From the NCBI GenBank assembly GCA_002633005.1, contig NMRA01000648.1, positions 16,467-80,466 of the forward strand: a stretch of DNA of 64,000 nt, written 5' to 3'. Shown here one piece after another: positions 10,509 through 23,600 of the stretch. Under the pieces are notes generated by a model, which was not told the origin of the DNA, searched no databases, and saw only the letters and a program-made list of their open reading frames with translations. Origin of the DNA: Phoronis australis (lineage: Eukaryota; Phoronida; Phoronidae). The stretch's first letter is position 1; the number at the start of each line of letters is the position of its first letter. Position numbers and translations under genes: made by a program.

Positions 10509-13500
10509 TCACCTTCGCTTTTGTTTCACTTTTTTATCTTCAAGTTCAATATCCTCATCTTCATCAATCACTTCTTCAACAACAGGTGGCGCTTTTAATT
10601 GAGCCACCTCAATCTCGTCTTGACGATCAAAGTAATTTAATAGTTCTTCTTTCTCCTGAATTTCCAGAAGTCTCTGTTCGATTACTTTTCGCTTTTCATA
10701 AATTAGATATTTCTTGATCTGTTTGGTGAGTTCTTCCTGTCTTTTCCTATCCCATTCCTTGAAGAGCTCCTTTTGAGCTTGCATATCTTCTGCTTCTGAA
10801 CCGGGTAACTGAGACTGGACAAAATTGGTTAGTGTACTTTCAAGATCTTCACTGGAGATTTTCTGGGACTTTGACAAATTTTGATAGACAACCTGTAAAC
10901 AAATAACACAAAATTGAAAACAAAAGTAAAAATTGTTTTTGGAAGAACTTCAACATGCAGGAGTAAATCTCACGATAATCCTAAAGTACGTGTATACCAC
11001 AACTGCTGTGTTGCACGTGGCCCATTGGACACACTGCATACCATGAATAAGTTGGTTAGGAAAAGTGGTCAAATATATTGTGCGGTGATAAACTTTGCCA
11101 AGGTATTCAATAAATTAAAAAAAACTTGCTTTATCATAGACTCCAAAAAATTTAGGTGAATTGCAACAAGTTAAGAACCTAATGTAGAAATTTACCAAAT
11201 GGTTGCCATGTTTCAATTTACTATTAATAAAACAAAAATATTTGATTATAAAATCAAGAAATTCATTTTCCAAAAATAATGCCAATTGCAAGTTTTCAAA
11301 AGTCGACGGATCCCAATGGTACATTTGTTTGCAGAACACTTGAAATATGTGGTCGAGGGTGAATGTGACTGACTGGGACATCACATTGGTTTAATGAGAT
11401 TTGGTTAAACAAGGGTGAAGAGAGTTGTAATTTAGATATTCTACCAACGTATTAGAGACTCTTATCTTCAAAGTTGGCTGAATTTTTTAGATTATTGAAA
11501 GTTGATTTTAATTAATATGCCTATGGTTTACCTTGTTGTTTGACGCATAACATGACAATATTTTGATGCATGTATTATGGCCACTACAAGATAAGAACTG
11601 CCTTAAGTGAGATGGGCACATTTTCCAGCAAGTCTTTGTTTTGGTCACGCGCAGTTTACAGAAACCTGAAAAAGGTGAACATGACATACCTCAAATTCTG
11701 TGAGGAAGTTAGCCTTCTGTTCCTCAGATATCCTTGCATTCAGTCTCTCGTCGTCCAATGTCTGCATGCCGTGTTCCCTCACAATATCTTCTGTTTTGGC
11801 ATCGGCTTCTTCCAATGATTGTTTAAAGAACCTCAGCTGTGAAGGAAATGAGAAAAACTTGCAAAGCTATAATATCATTGATTAAAATGATTGATAATTT
11901 TCCAACAAAATAGGATGCAATTATGGCCAACTCACTGACACGCACACCCATGCAATACCTCTTACTCGAAGCAGAAAAGATGTTAAACAGGCAAACACAC
12001 TATAGACGTGAGAACCTCATGATCACGCAATTCTTCACAAGATATCCCCATGTATTACGAACGAAGCACACAATCCCACAGTCTTCCTTTGCGAGATTCT
12101 TGTGTATATGCAACTAAACTACGTTCCTGGGTTAATCAACAAGTCAAGGAGTTGATATAGGTCTACACTCACCTTCATCGCTAATTGAAATGGTACAATG
12201 TGTGCCCATTCTTTCAAATACCATCAGTTGTACCCAGTAGTCAAAATTCAAGTGAGATGTACTCCGCCCCGGACACACAATAACGAGTCTTGAGTTTCCA
12301 TAATTCTCAACTAATTCCAGAAAGAATGATTTTTCTGTGTCATATTTTGCCACTGGATGAGGGATTATTTCCAACGACATATTTGACATATCACAGATGT
12401 GGACCAATAAAAAGTTAAGTTTGCTTATAAGTTTTTAAGATATTAAAAATCTCCCACAATAGCAGTTTTCTCCATTGAAATAAGCTAACATCATATAGCT
12501 AACACTCACTGCTTCATCTGCTACAGTCTGTGAGTCTTTCAAGCTACGTAGCACCTCTAGGCCCTTGTCAAACTTGTTGTATAACCCCCAGCCAATCAAC
12601 TGCAGGTTTGTGCCCAACAATGAGTCATGTTGCTTAGCCGCCATCGCCAGTGTTTTTCCCAGCAACCATTTCTCACAGGTTATATGGAAATGGTCATCAT
12701 ACCATGGCTCAGTAACGTACTTCACTGGTATGAACTGCACTTCCTGAAAAGTCAACCAACTGAAAAAATTTACCTCAAACATAGGATTTTTCAAAGAATC
12801 CGATGTTCAGAATAAAAGGTATTCAAAGTCAGCAGTTCAAGGGCTAGCAAAATCCCTAACAATTCTTTGCCATAAAGCAGGTATTTAATCCTGGTTATTT
12901 GGTACCTAAGCAAAATGGTCAATTCTGAGTGTCTTTGAGGAATAAGTATTTTTTTAACAAATAGTTGTGGTAAAATATTCTGCTTCAGTTAAACCAAGCT
13001 AGTCCAATAACCGAGGAGCTACTATGGAGCCTGTGGGGAGCACAGACCTCCAAAAGAGATCAATGGAATCTACCTTAGGGCACTTCATAAGTTAGGGCTG
13101 ACGTGCAGTCAAGCGAAACTGGCAAGCTACAGAATGGAACTAAGAAGAGAATGCGAACATGTCTTTCAATTGGTCAGCCGTCAATGGCATCGACTCACAC
13201 GTCTACATCTCGAACGTCTCACCTCGTCCTCCTCGGATGCTGTCTCTTGTTCTTCCACCGCACCTTCGCTTGTCAACAAGTGCTTTGCTTGCATGTAGCT
13301 TGCATAGAGACATAGCAGATTACTGCTACGCAGGTGCAGCATATCCTGCAGCATCAGGTCGCAGGCCACTTTACTGGCAGCTGCAACATTATGCAACCCA
13401 ATGATTATTGTGCAAAGTAATACGTGGAGTAGGAATTAAATGTTTTGCAGGCAGTGGGTGCTCCAAACACGCAAAATAAGGCATGTATTGTTTGTATAAC

Positions 13501-16500
13501 TAAGATAAAACATTAGTCAAGAGTAACTTGAGTTAATTCATTTTACATTCTCAATGCAATGTTACAGGGAACTAATGGTAAGCTGGTTCAGGAATAACAA
13601 AGTTTGTTTGACAGTAGGCAGAAGTTACAGAAAATGCCAAACTGGTCAATTGCAGATGAGATTTTTTTTAGTTTTGGCACCTAACACAGCCCCTGTGCAC
13701 TTACTGAGAATTTTTAAACAAAACCTGTAGCGCCAAAGCAGAGGACAATTAAAACAAACTGTTTCTACGTTTTCTACAATAGAAATAAATATTTGATATG
13801 AACCACAGAAGCAGTAGTTGAATGAGAAATGCTTGTCTTGTGAAAGAATGTCTGTAAGAGTAAAAAACGTTTTTTTGAAATTAAAGAGTTAAATGTGACA
13901 CTTTTCTTAACTTCAGCACCTTGCAATAGAAAATTTTGGAATTATTAGAGTTAAACAAAATGTGGTTAGTAAGTAACATCATCTTCTGGTATTCAGGGCA
14001 TTTTTGTGAACACCACATAAATCCTTGTCAAAGATCTAGCCGTTAAATTCCAGAAATTCCATGCAGCAAATCACCACACTGGATTTCAATGTCACTGTCG
14101 GGGGAAAAAACAGGGGGACATTTTCACGTGTAGCAAGTGAACGAATTAGACGGTACTCAGCTATCTTAGATTATGACTACATATTTTGAATAAATCATTG
14201 AAACTTTTGAATATTCAAGTATACCTGCGAAATCTCTAGCCTCAATGAAATGGTCCAATAGCAGGTTGGCACTGTACGCATCTGGGAACAGACCATAACC
14301 AATCTGCAACAAGATAAATCTAATGAATGCATCATTTGAAAACTTGAGCTGGCTAATGGTAAAACTTCATTGTGTAATGACAGTATTCAATATTTAAGTT
14401 ACCAACACACAGATTCAAAGCACATCCTACGAACCAATTAGCTTGAGTTTTGGCCATTTGCTGGCACTGAACAAATTAAAGCAATTAGAGTAGAGTCATC
14501 GACTCGTTTTCGTTTCACTATTTTTAATATAGGTAGTCGTCAGATTTCACAATACTTGAATTTCTCAGTTCACACATCCCATCAGTTTTTGTTAGGAAAA
14601 TGGTCTAGGAAAAAATTGGATTTCAAACAGTTGGGCATAAAATATAAGTTTGAACATGTGTTTCAAAAAGTTAGAGGTGGCTATGAATACCAGGTAGCAC
14701 CAAATCTTCAAGTTAGAGGTAGCTATGAATACCAGGTAGCACCAAATCTTCAAGTTAGAAGTGGCTATGATTGAATACCAGGTAGCACTAAATCTTCAAC
14801 AAATATGTCCTGCATAACTATGACCACGCAAAGACAAATTGTAGAATCTAATCTGTAGATTTAAACACAACCAAGTGTCACCTTATCGCCAATCAGTGGA
14901 AGGAGCCTGCTGGCCTGGTTCATCTTCAGGTATTCTCGCACTATAGCTGAGTGGGTGGAGTCTAACACATGCAGTGCATCCTGGGTATGACGGAATCTAC
15001 AGAGCAGAAGAACCTTATTTTATCCTTTACCTCTCATCTCAGTTTGAAAAGTTTTAAACAGTTGGGTGCCAACGGTTGGGCACTGACATTACCTGAAATC
15101 TATTCTATGGACTCGCTAAGACCGTGCTTCATTTGACCAATAAATATCAATCATCCTTTACTCATCTTAGCAAAAAATAAGCCAGGGGTGTATTACACAA
15201 CAAGCCATCTTTGGATGGATAACACAGGTAAAGGAAAGAGGCCAACAAGATAAGCTCCATGAACAGGGTTGTTTGGAGCTAAAAGTGAGTTTATGATTGA
15301 ATGCTTACGCCCACAGAGTAATTACTGCCCAATGCTCTAACTGAGACCACTCAGGATTACACTGGTAAGTAATCAGTGCCCAATGCTCTAACTGAGACCA
15401 CTCAGGATTACACTGGTAAGTAAATGTGTCCACCCTAACTTAAGAAGATTGCAAACACTTTCAGTAAATGAGGTGTAACTACACTTCACACAATTTTATG
15501 CATTAAGTTGACTGTTTTTGATAGTTCACTATAAAAACACCACATTTAATATTGAAAACTGCGCAAAGGTTGAAAAAAAACAACTGAAGGTAATTAATGG
15601 ATGGAAAAAATATCACTCTATGTCAGATGTACGTCTACAGTCATGTGTATATTTCAGATGGGAGACTAAAGTTTCAAAGCATTACCTGTACAGCATTTCC
15701 TCAACAAAGTCCAGCTCAACCACTGTCACCTCTGAAAGCCTGTTCACAAGCTGAAAAAACAAACTCTCTGATCACAGATATCACTTAGCGGATGTTCATG
15801 CATGCAGCTTGTAGTTTACCTTTGTTATTCATACAATTCGACCACTCAACACTTCAGTCCAGTCAAGGTTGAGTGACTCAGTACAGAAAAATGCAGGAAT
15901 TACTGGTGTGTACTAATGTTTAATAAATGAAATCTTAATTTTGGTTGGTATTTTCAATTTCTGGCAATAAAACTTGTCGGGAAAGTATGTATTATATAAT
16001 GCCTTGTTTGTTTAATGATAGCCCTTTTATTGAAGACAGAATCATCTTACTGGGCACGAGAGCTATTAATTCAATAAAATAAATTAAAACCGCAGTTTAA
16101 ACATCACGGAAACAATCACCGCATTCTAAAGATGAAGGTCAGAAATTTAAGAATTTTGAATTTACTAGAAACACTGGACCAATATTTTGGGTGATAAAGT
16201 CAGTAATAATGTGAAGGACAATTTTTTGTCTATTTTAGTTAAGAAAATTAAACTTAGATGAAATGCATGATAAATTTTAGTGATGTGAAGGCTTTCAGAG
16301 TGGTTAAATGCCTTGCAATGTTGTCTACTGCTCTATGTACAGCAATAGTGATAGGCAAAAGTTAGATGCGACTGGCGATATCACAGAAGACATGGCACAT
16401 AATGAGGAGACTTTATTTCAGTTTCATGTGTGGAATGCTGTCACCATATGCCAGATGTGTAGTGTAGTTCTACACAGAGCCATGGCATGCTGTCACCATA

Positions 16501-19500
16501 TGCCAGATGTGCAGTGTAGTTCTACACAGAGCCAAAACACTAGCACTGAGCCAGAGAATTGAGAGGTTATCCACTCAACTTTCCACCAAGTTAGAACATG
16601 CATCTCCAAAAGTACTACTGTATGATGCTTGTTTGTTTGCATATCATGAATCTCAAAATAATAATCAACAATTATCAAACATACATTGCCAATATCCCAT
16701 GTAATTACCAATCCAGACTTACAATGTCAATGTCGACAGCATTCACTCGTGACTCCGCTTCAAATTTTTCATGCAACTTGAGACAGAAGTCATCTAAAAG
16801 AAAATTTCAGAGACGTCAGAAGATGACGATAGGGGAATCGTGACACAAAAAGACAAATGGTATGAAAATGTTAAGTACAGTACTCCATATCTGAAGTGTC
16901 TTCTTTACTTAGGATACCAGCTAACCACTCACTGCCAATGTAGTAATTGGCACTTGACAAAAATACCACCTTGGTAAATGGATGGCAGAAAATTCCCATC
17001 ACAAGTACAATGCCATTCCCAAAATGTTGTTCAAAATACTTAAAGCTGCAGTTAGCCCTGTTTATCAAAGTAAAAAAAGCAAAACCAATTGGGACGTTTC
17101 TCCTATAAGTTGGTCTTAAAATATTCCTTTTGAAGATAGGTTTCTATGATATGAACAAGAACATGGAGACCATTAGCAACTTGAGAAAACGCTTCGGAGT
17201 TTAGTGGGATGGTCCAACAAGGAAACTGCGAATTTGTAATTTGTGTACATGTGACTGGAGTAGGTAATGGAAATTGAATCCAGTTATGATAAGGAATACG
17301 AAACCGACTTAATGAGGGTAAAATGCCCAATTCGATTTCCATTTTTAGCCCACTGAATATGAGGGCAAAATTTAGCTTTAACATGTGAGCAGATAAATGT
17401 TTAAAGGGTAATCGAAATCCAACTGCCAAAATTGAACATTACACATTCTTGGTATAGTGAAAACCACGACCGTACTTTCACAATGAGCGATACAATACCT
17501 GGAACAACCTGTGACATGAGCGGTGAAGACAGACGATCTTGCCACACTTCATTACATCCATAGGCGTCTGACAGCAGTGTTCGTTTTTCTGTGAAGAATA
17601 TGATATAGATATGGACCATAAATATTATGTCATATGTGTACGTATTATTAGAAGCCAGCATGGGTGAAAATTATTCAAACTGACTACTGATTGCACAGGA
17701 TATGTCATTTTTGTAGTCAAATCTGTGGGCAAAAACATGTCAGATTCAAATCACCAACTCAAAATAGTGTAACAATGCATATTTCAAGGCCTTAAAATAA
17801 ACTAAAATAATTTTAAAGTACCAGCTTTCTTACAGAAACATTGGGGTTTTTATTGACCATTCCCGAAAGAAACATAGTAAATATTGACCACATAAGCCAT
17901 ACATCGTAAAATTCACTAAACAGCCTGGCCCTATCGCCTTCTAAGCAAGAGGCATGACCATGAAAAAAACATTGTTTTTTAAGCACCCATGGCAAGAACA
18001 CACTCTCTCCCTGTCCTATTTGATACTAAGTAGTCTTTTGTTGCCTGTTCTGTACCAACAGGGTGACCCAATATAGGGGTATGAAAATAATACATCATGT
18101 ATCATTTGTCATGCTAAGTTAGGCAATGCTCGGATCATCAATAGTAAATTTAAGCTAATTTGCTGAAGGAATGGTTATATTAATTCCAAATCACATTGAT
18201 TGTAGTTATTCCCTGATTTGTAAATAGGATCTAGACCAGGAAGTAGCAAACCAAACAGTTAATGAAAGAAATTATTATCTGAAATTTAGTCATCAGCACC
18301 AACTTTCAACACACGCTTATTGAAAAGTTTAGGGATACAGTGTGCGAACTCATAGCAATCTTGGTTTTCATAGTTTTATGAGACAGACGTTTAGATAAAA
18401 ATTTGCATGACTGTCAAAATTTGGCAGTTGTTTGGCACCATAATTGTTCATATAAACGGAAAACTGAGTAGTTTTTATTTGTCACTAGTTATAGACATTA
18501 AGTTTTACAAGGATTAGCTATCATTCTAAAACAGTAATTCTAACACAGTTGCAGGAGTATCACCCGCAACGACTTCAGAAATTACGAAAGGGGTAGGATT
18601 GTGCTGAATAAAAAATACCAGAAAAAAATACTTTTCAAAATATTCTTAAAGTCATTCATTAATGAAATATATCTTCTCGTGATCTACTGCATGGCATTTT
18701 TGAAGTTGCAAATTATATCAATAAATTATGTCCACATCAACAACGGTGGCAATGTTTATAAGTGCAGTTTCATGATAAGAGGTTCTGAGGTGAAATCCCA
18801 CTAGCAGTCACTGCTAAACTCTTGAGTATGGCATCTTGCGCCATACTATAGTTCACTTTGTATTCTTTGTATCATGAGTCATATTACTACAGCTACTATT
18901 ATTACTAAAGTCACAGGGGAATGGCATTTTTCATTTTTTCGATCAACTTTTTACGTCACAAGATTTGCACTAGACACTTGAAGCAAGTGCTCCCACTTTA
19001 AATAGCAACTGTAAATAGTCAAAACCATCATTTGAGAGCTCAATGTTCCTAAACGACCCAGAGTCTGATATGTTTGATATAATTTTGAAGTTCATTTCAT
19101 GTGCATGCGATTTTGGCTCCCGGTCACATTGGAAATTTAAGTTGTTCAAGTACAATAGAATAGAATAGGAAAACAAATGAAAATTAACGATCATACTGTA
19201 AATTTATTTTCAACACTTTTTACTATTCTTTGATTAAATTCGATGACGGTTACCAAAATCGAACAAAAGGCAACACAAGAGTTAATTACATTCAAAACCG
19301 CAGAGTATTTGGTTTGGGACAGGCACCTCTAGTAGATGTGGTTGCAGGAAGTCATATGAGTATCAGTTAGCCACTTGATAACGGGCGATTGCCTATTGGA
19401 TGAATGATTACTGTAACATGCTTACTGCCTTGTTGGTTTTATAGTGGGTCACTGGTTGGATTCATGGGTCAGGTGTTCTGTGCAATTACTGCTAACTGGT

Positions 19501-20310
19501 TCAGATGAAGATGGACGATACATTGGTGAAGCACTGCTCACTGGCACCCGCAGACGTCCTATTCCCTAGCGCAACCAACATCAAAGCACAAAAACCTTCC
19601 CAAAAAGCTGATGCGTACTGCCGATTTGTCACGGAAGGTCACCACATCAAAAATTCCACTTTTAGCCACACCATTTTGTAACCATAACTCGTCATATAAT
19701 TACGTAATGACTCCTGTGGCCGTGGGATACATTGTCAATGTCATTGACAGTATGCAGCAGCTTTTTTAAGTAGAATTTTGTGCTTTGACCACATGTTTGT
19801 TGCGATTTTGCTGGAGCAGGACACTTTAAATGCTATCAGATGAAATAACAATCGATCATGGTTCGATGAACCCTGTTCTGTGTAAATTTATTGAGTTTTG
19901 TGTTTAATTAATGGACGGCTGAAGTGAAGCACGCGGAATTCCTTGCCCGAGTGCCAAACCTTGTAGTATATATTATATGTATATGTATATGTATATATAT
20001 AGTGCATTGATGACGATCAGAAGCTGAGGACGCATGTGTAGCTAACGGGCCATTGCCTATTACCGCATACTAGTATTAGTAAAGCTGAATCAGTGAATGC
20101 AGAATGGTCAGCACGCTCGCCGGTTTTATGGGAATAGCAGGTTCGATTGCCGGTCGGGTGACCTCGGCTATTACTACAAAATGTACGTGAGTATAGGTTT
20201 CAAGCAAGACATAATGCATTAATTAAATTCAAGGACTTACCACATGTCTTTAAAATTCTTTGTGACACAGAAAAATGTTTACTGCACAATTTCCACAAGC
20301 GAGCGGCCAT
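10509..20310 (-). CDS. MRPS27: Mitochondrial small-subunit ribosomal protein S27 (mS27), complete
   Basis: A pentatricopeptide-type protein of the mitochondrial 28S ribosomal subunit. Ten exons in transcription order: 20310-20241, 17588-17499, 16793-16723, 15750-15686, 14996-14882, 14303-14225, 13380-13223, 12743-12510, 11836-11690, 10892-10509 (TGA). All phases agree, giving 470 residues; the human protein is 414. Exon 1 encodes a short basic, hydroxylated leader (MAARLWKLCSKHFSVSQR) that suits mitochondrial import. Exon 2 carries KRTLLSDAY, like the post-leader segment of vertebrate MRPS27. The FRHTQDALHVL and YGLFPDAYSANLLLDHFI stretches are the helical-repeat region. The last exon is a lysine/glutamate-rich coiled-coil tail starting after GSEAEDMQ, the position where vertebrate proteins have CEAEDIAT. 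It is convergent with TARS and divergent from CNDP2. Identification rests on remembered similarity. Confidence 0.92.
14670..14799. repeat. Three tandem ~42-bp units in an MRPS27 intron
   Basis: Units start at 14670, 14712 and 14754, each beginning GTTAGA(G/A)G and containing AATACCAGGTAGCAC. The third has a 4-base insertion (46 bp). Confidence 0.9.
15270..15425 (-). repeat. Duplicated 51-bp unit with tRNA-like A-box
   Basis: A 51-base unit is repeated in tandem (offset 51, for example the GCCCAATGCTC blocks near 15327 and 15378). On the minus strand it reads GTGGTCTCAGTTAGAGCATTG, which resembles a tRNA D-arm/A-box, followed by GGGCAGTAATTACTC. This suggests a partly duplicated tRNA-derived SINE. 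The B-box is not clear. Confidence 0.5.
16435..16541. repeat. Tandem duplication, 52-bp unit
   Basis: Two nearly identical 52-base units (starts near 16437 and 16489) containing CACCATATGCCAGATGTG and TAGTTCTACACAGAGCCA. They lie in an MRPS27 intron. Confidence 0.9.
19966..20003. repeat. TATATG-type microsatellite
   Basis: Short alternating TATATT/GTATAT/TATATA run in MRPS27 intron 1. Confidence 0.8.
20096..20170 (+). repeat. tRNA-like element (SINE head)
   Basis: Contains an A-box-like TGGTCAGCACGC and, 34 bases later, a B-box-like GGTTCGATTGCC. The spacing suits an RNA polymerase III promoter. Acceptor-arm pairing is not evident, so a SINE or decayed tRNA-like copy is favoured over a tRNA gene. 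Confidence 0.45.
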
Positions 20311-20698
20311 TTTTGACACTTCGGTTAGCGTCTTCAAACCCTAAAGAGTTTCAAACAAACAAGCTGAGGAACCGAAATTGACAGTGTATTTTGCTTTCGA
20401 ATGGCACTATAATACAAAAAGCCGCTGAATGTTCAAATTATGAACCGTGCACAGGTAGCCCTCGACCATATACTATAATCTTTATTATAGTGTATAGTTG
20501 AGGGCTGGTCAAAGGTGCCTGTGAACCGTGTAATCACAAAGAACATCTTGGGTTACTACATGTCACATGACTACGCACGTGGTCACATGACTTGCAGGTC
20601 CACTTGTGAGCTTTCATCGACTCATGCGGCAGCGGATATTATACTCTTCGTACACAGTATACAGAAGTTGCTGCGCGCCCGTTGTTTGGAAAAGAAAC
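20311..20698. promoter_or_regulatory. Presumed bidirectional promoter, MRPS27 / CNDP2
   Basis: Only 388 bases separate the two divergent start codons, so both transcription starts must lie in or very near this interval unless non-coding 5' exons exist. No TATA box is obvious for either gene, as expected for housekeeping promoters. A foldback transposon occupies 20450-20521. Confidence 0.65.
20450..20521. mobile_element. 72-bp foldback mini-transposon with 9-bp target duplication
   Basis: The 72-base segment is flanked by TGAACCGTG at 20441-20449 and again at 20522-20530. Inside, 20457-20479 and 20484-20506 are reverse complements over 23 bases with three mismatches and a CTTT loop. Ends are CACAGG and CCTG. 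A direct repeat of this length flanking a palindrome indicates a MITE insertion, possibly hAT-like. Confidence 0.7.
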
Positions 20699-23600
20699 AT
20701 GTCTTCAAAGTTCGACCAGAGCAAGCTGTTCAAGTGAGCTTTCCGATTTCCCTTTTTAACACGCAGAGTCAAAGATCGTAACATGTACTTGTATTTTATA
20801 TTTTTAGCCCATCCACAAGCTGTAAGTGTAACTGTAATGAATTAATTTTCACTTTCATTTTTGTGCTGATGAAATGAAACTGACGTTCCCGTTCTGTGTT
20901 CCGTCTCTAGATACATTGACGACAACCAAAGTCTGTATGTGAAGAGGCTAGCTGATGCAGTGGCCATTCAGAGTGTTTCTGCCTGGCCAGAGAAGCGTCC
21001 AGAGATCCAACGCCAAGTGGAGGAGGTGGCTAAGGTGAGGGCACTAGTCGGATATAGTGGACCCTATCTTATTCCAAATAAATCCACTAAATGTGAGTCT
21101 AAATGAATGATTTCGATATCGTTGCATTCCTCAGACATCTGGCTATCCGTACATATCCACCTTACAACCATCAATTACTCCGGCTATAACTACGCTATTC
21201 CAAACTCGGTCCAATTTAGCCACACGTATTGTCAAATCGGCAGCCATTTCAGGGAACTTACTATACCTAGCGCCATCTATCAGCGATATGCTACAGCAAT
21301 GCTGTTGATGTGCTAGCAGTGAAAGGCATTCTGTTCGGTTAGGAACGTTGAATGCGCGACACAGTGCGAGAACGCGGTCCAAGGATAATACTAGTCTGAA
21401 GGAGGATAATAGTTTTATTACATACTCTTCTGCTGATACTACTGAGTCTGTTACAATCCATGCGATCATACACTTATATAGAGACATACATGAATCATAA
21501 CAGGATGTACTGAACAAACATGTTTACTACAATTCCTCATGTTGGGGGTGTATTACATAATTCTTAATTCTCTGAACTACTCCTACACATGCACTCACTG
21601 GGATATGAGATCATACTCTAACAATGCGTGTGGCTAAAATGGACTGAGTTCGGAATAGTGTAGTTATACAACGGAGTAATTGAAGGTAGATGCATGGATA
21701 CGTACGGTTAGCCAGATGTCTGAGGAATGCGACGATATCAAAATCATTCATTTAGACGCACATTTAGTGGATTTATTTGGAATAAGTTAGGGTCCATTAT
21801 ATCCGACTTAAGTGCCAAGGTGAGTGCTTCAACAGACTATTGGTCATCAAAGGAAACACTGAAGACTGAGACACAAACATTCCAATGTAGCCATGATGGT
21901 GAATGTTGTAACAGTGACTATGAAGCTCATGGTTTCTCAGTGTTGGTCCTTCTTGAAAAGGTATCGTAAGAATCCTACATTGACACCCTCACCGGTCCAC
22001 GATTGGGCAACTCCACCGGTTAATTTGCATATCTCAAAATCTGATGTAATCAAAAGTCCCGTTTCCACGAAAAAAGTTGACACTGAACAACTTACAGGGA
22101 ACTAGATGATTGGGCGCAAGTATGTGTGTAAACAGAACAGACACAGAGGAAATTGGCTGTTAGAGAGCAAATCTGTCCACAATCATCTTGTGCCCTATCA
22201 GCATCTAAACACGAAACTGGGAATAAGTTTTCAAGGGATCATCTCTATTGCGCTTCTTCAATAGTGTAAACACGTGGGATCAATGTCTATAATTTGCCAG
22301 TCAGCTGTTCAGTTCCTTGTCTTTAACTTTAACCCTAATAGTCACTTGTCCTCACCAACATGCTGAAATGCCGTACGGAATGAACTGGGATTCATCAGTA
22401 ATAAGGAGTTGAATTTCAATTAAAAAATAGTAAGCTTCTGCTATTTTCAGTCAACACATTAACTGCTGGTGGTGGCGACAGCAACGGTGATGATGAACCG
22501 ACTCTTGCAATTTGCAACTTTGTGCATGCGCAACCCATCTGCTTGCCTGCAACTTCCGTCTTATCACCATTTCTGAGCTGTCAGTAAACGACTGCTTAAC
22601 ACCGATCATCTTGCACCGTGTCAAATGTCAATGTTTAGATGGGACCAAAGGCACCACACAGTTGTAGGAAAATACATCNAGTCACTTGTCCTCACCAACA
22701 TGCTGAAATGCCGTACGGAATGAACTGGGATTCATCAGTAATAAGGAGTTGAATTTCAATTAAAAAATAGTAAGCTTCTGCTATTTTCAGTCAACACATT
22801 AACTGCTGGTGGTGGCGACAGCAACGGTGATGATGAACTGACTCTTGCAATTTGCAACTTTGTGCATGCGCAACCCATCTGCTTGCCAGCAACTGCCGTC
22901 TTATCACCATTTCTGAGCTGTCAGTAAACGACTGCTTAACACCGATCATCTTGCACCGTGTCAAATGTCAATGTTTAGATGGGACCAAAGGCACCACACA
23001 GTTGTAGGAAAATATATCACCTCTGAGTGCCACGTGCTGCTGAAATTACCATTCTCTATAGATAATCAGATTCATCATAAACACATTGGGGTGAAAAAAA
23101 GTATATTTTGAATTTTGGTTTTCTAAAATTTTTTAATAGCATACTTGGATAGTTCATGCAAAGTACACCTTGTTTGGTTTTTGAATTTTAGAAAATAGAA
23201 CAAGAAATGTGGCTGTTAGAATCTAAAACTTTTGTACAGTGTTGCATTCTGCTCCTCATTAATTCCTCTGGTTATGCGACACAATTGGGTCAATTACCAA
23301 ACCAGCAGGCAACAGTTTGACTTTGAGGTAAGCTATGTGTCATCGCACAATTCAGGCCACTACCTTTTGATTTTGTGTGTTTACTCTTAAAAAACTCGAC
23401 GTTTTTGAAATTGAAGTTTGACAAACTCGTGTTGATATAATTTCTGACGACAAGCAAGATTTAGTTGATGTTTGTTCAAGCCTGATACTGGACAGATCAA
23501 ATGATATGCACGCAGTCTTCAACCTGCTGGTTAATGCTCAACAAATTACTGAATCAACTTAACATAGGTCAGTAACTAGTTGATAATTTGTAAGCTTGCA

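Noticed and set aside
12144-12407. 87-codon minus-strand frame with a plausible acceptor and a gtgagt donor
   Set aside because: The flanking MRPS27 exons (12510-12743 and 11690-11836) join in phase and give the expected family sequence without it, and I recognise no domain. Kept as intron; possible alternative exon or transposon trace only.
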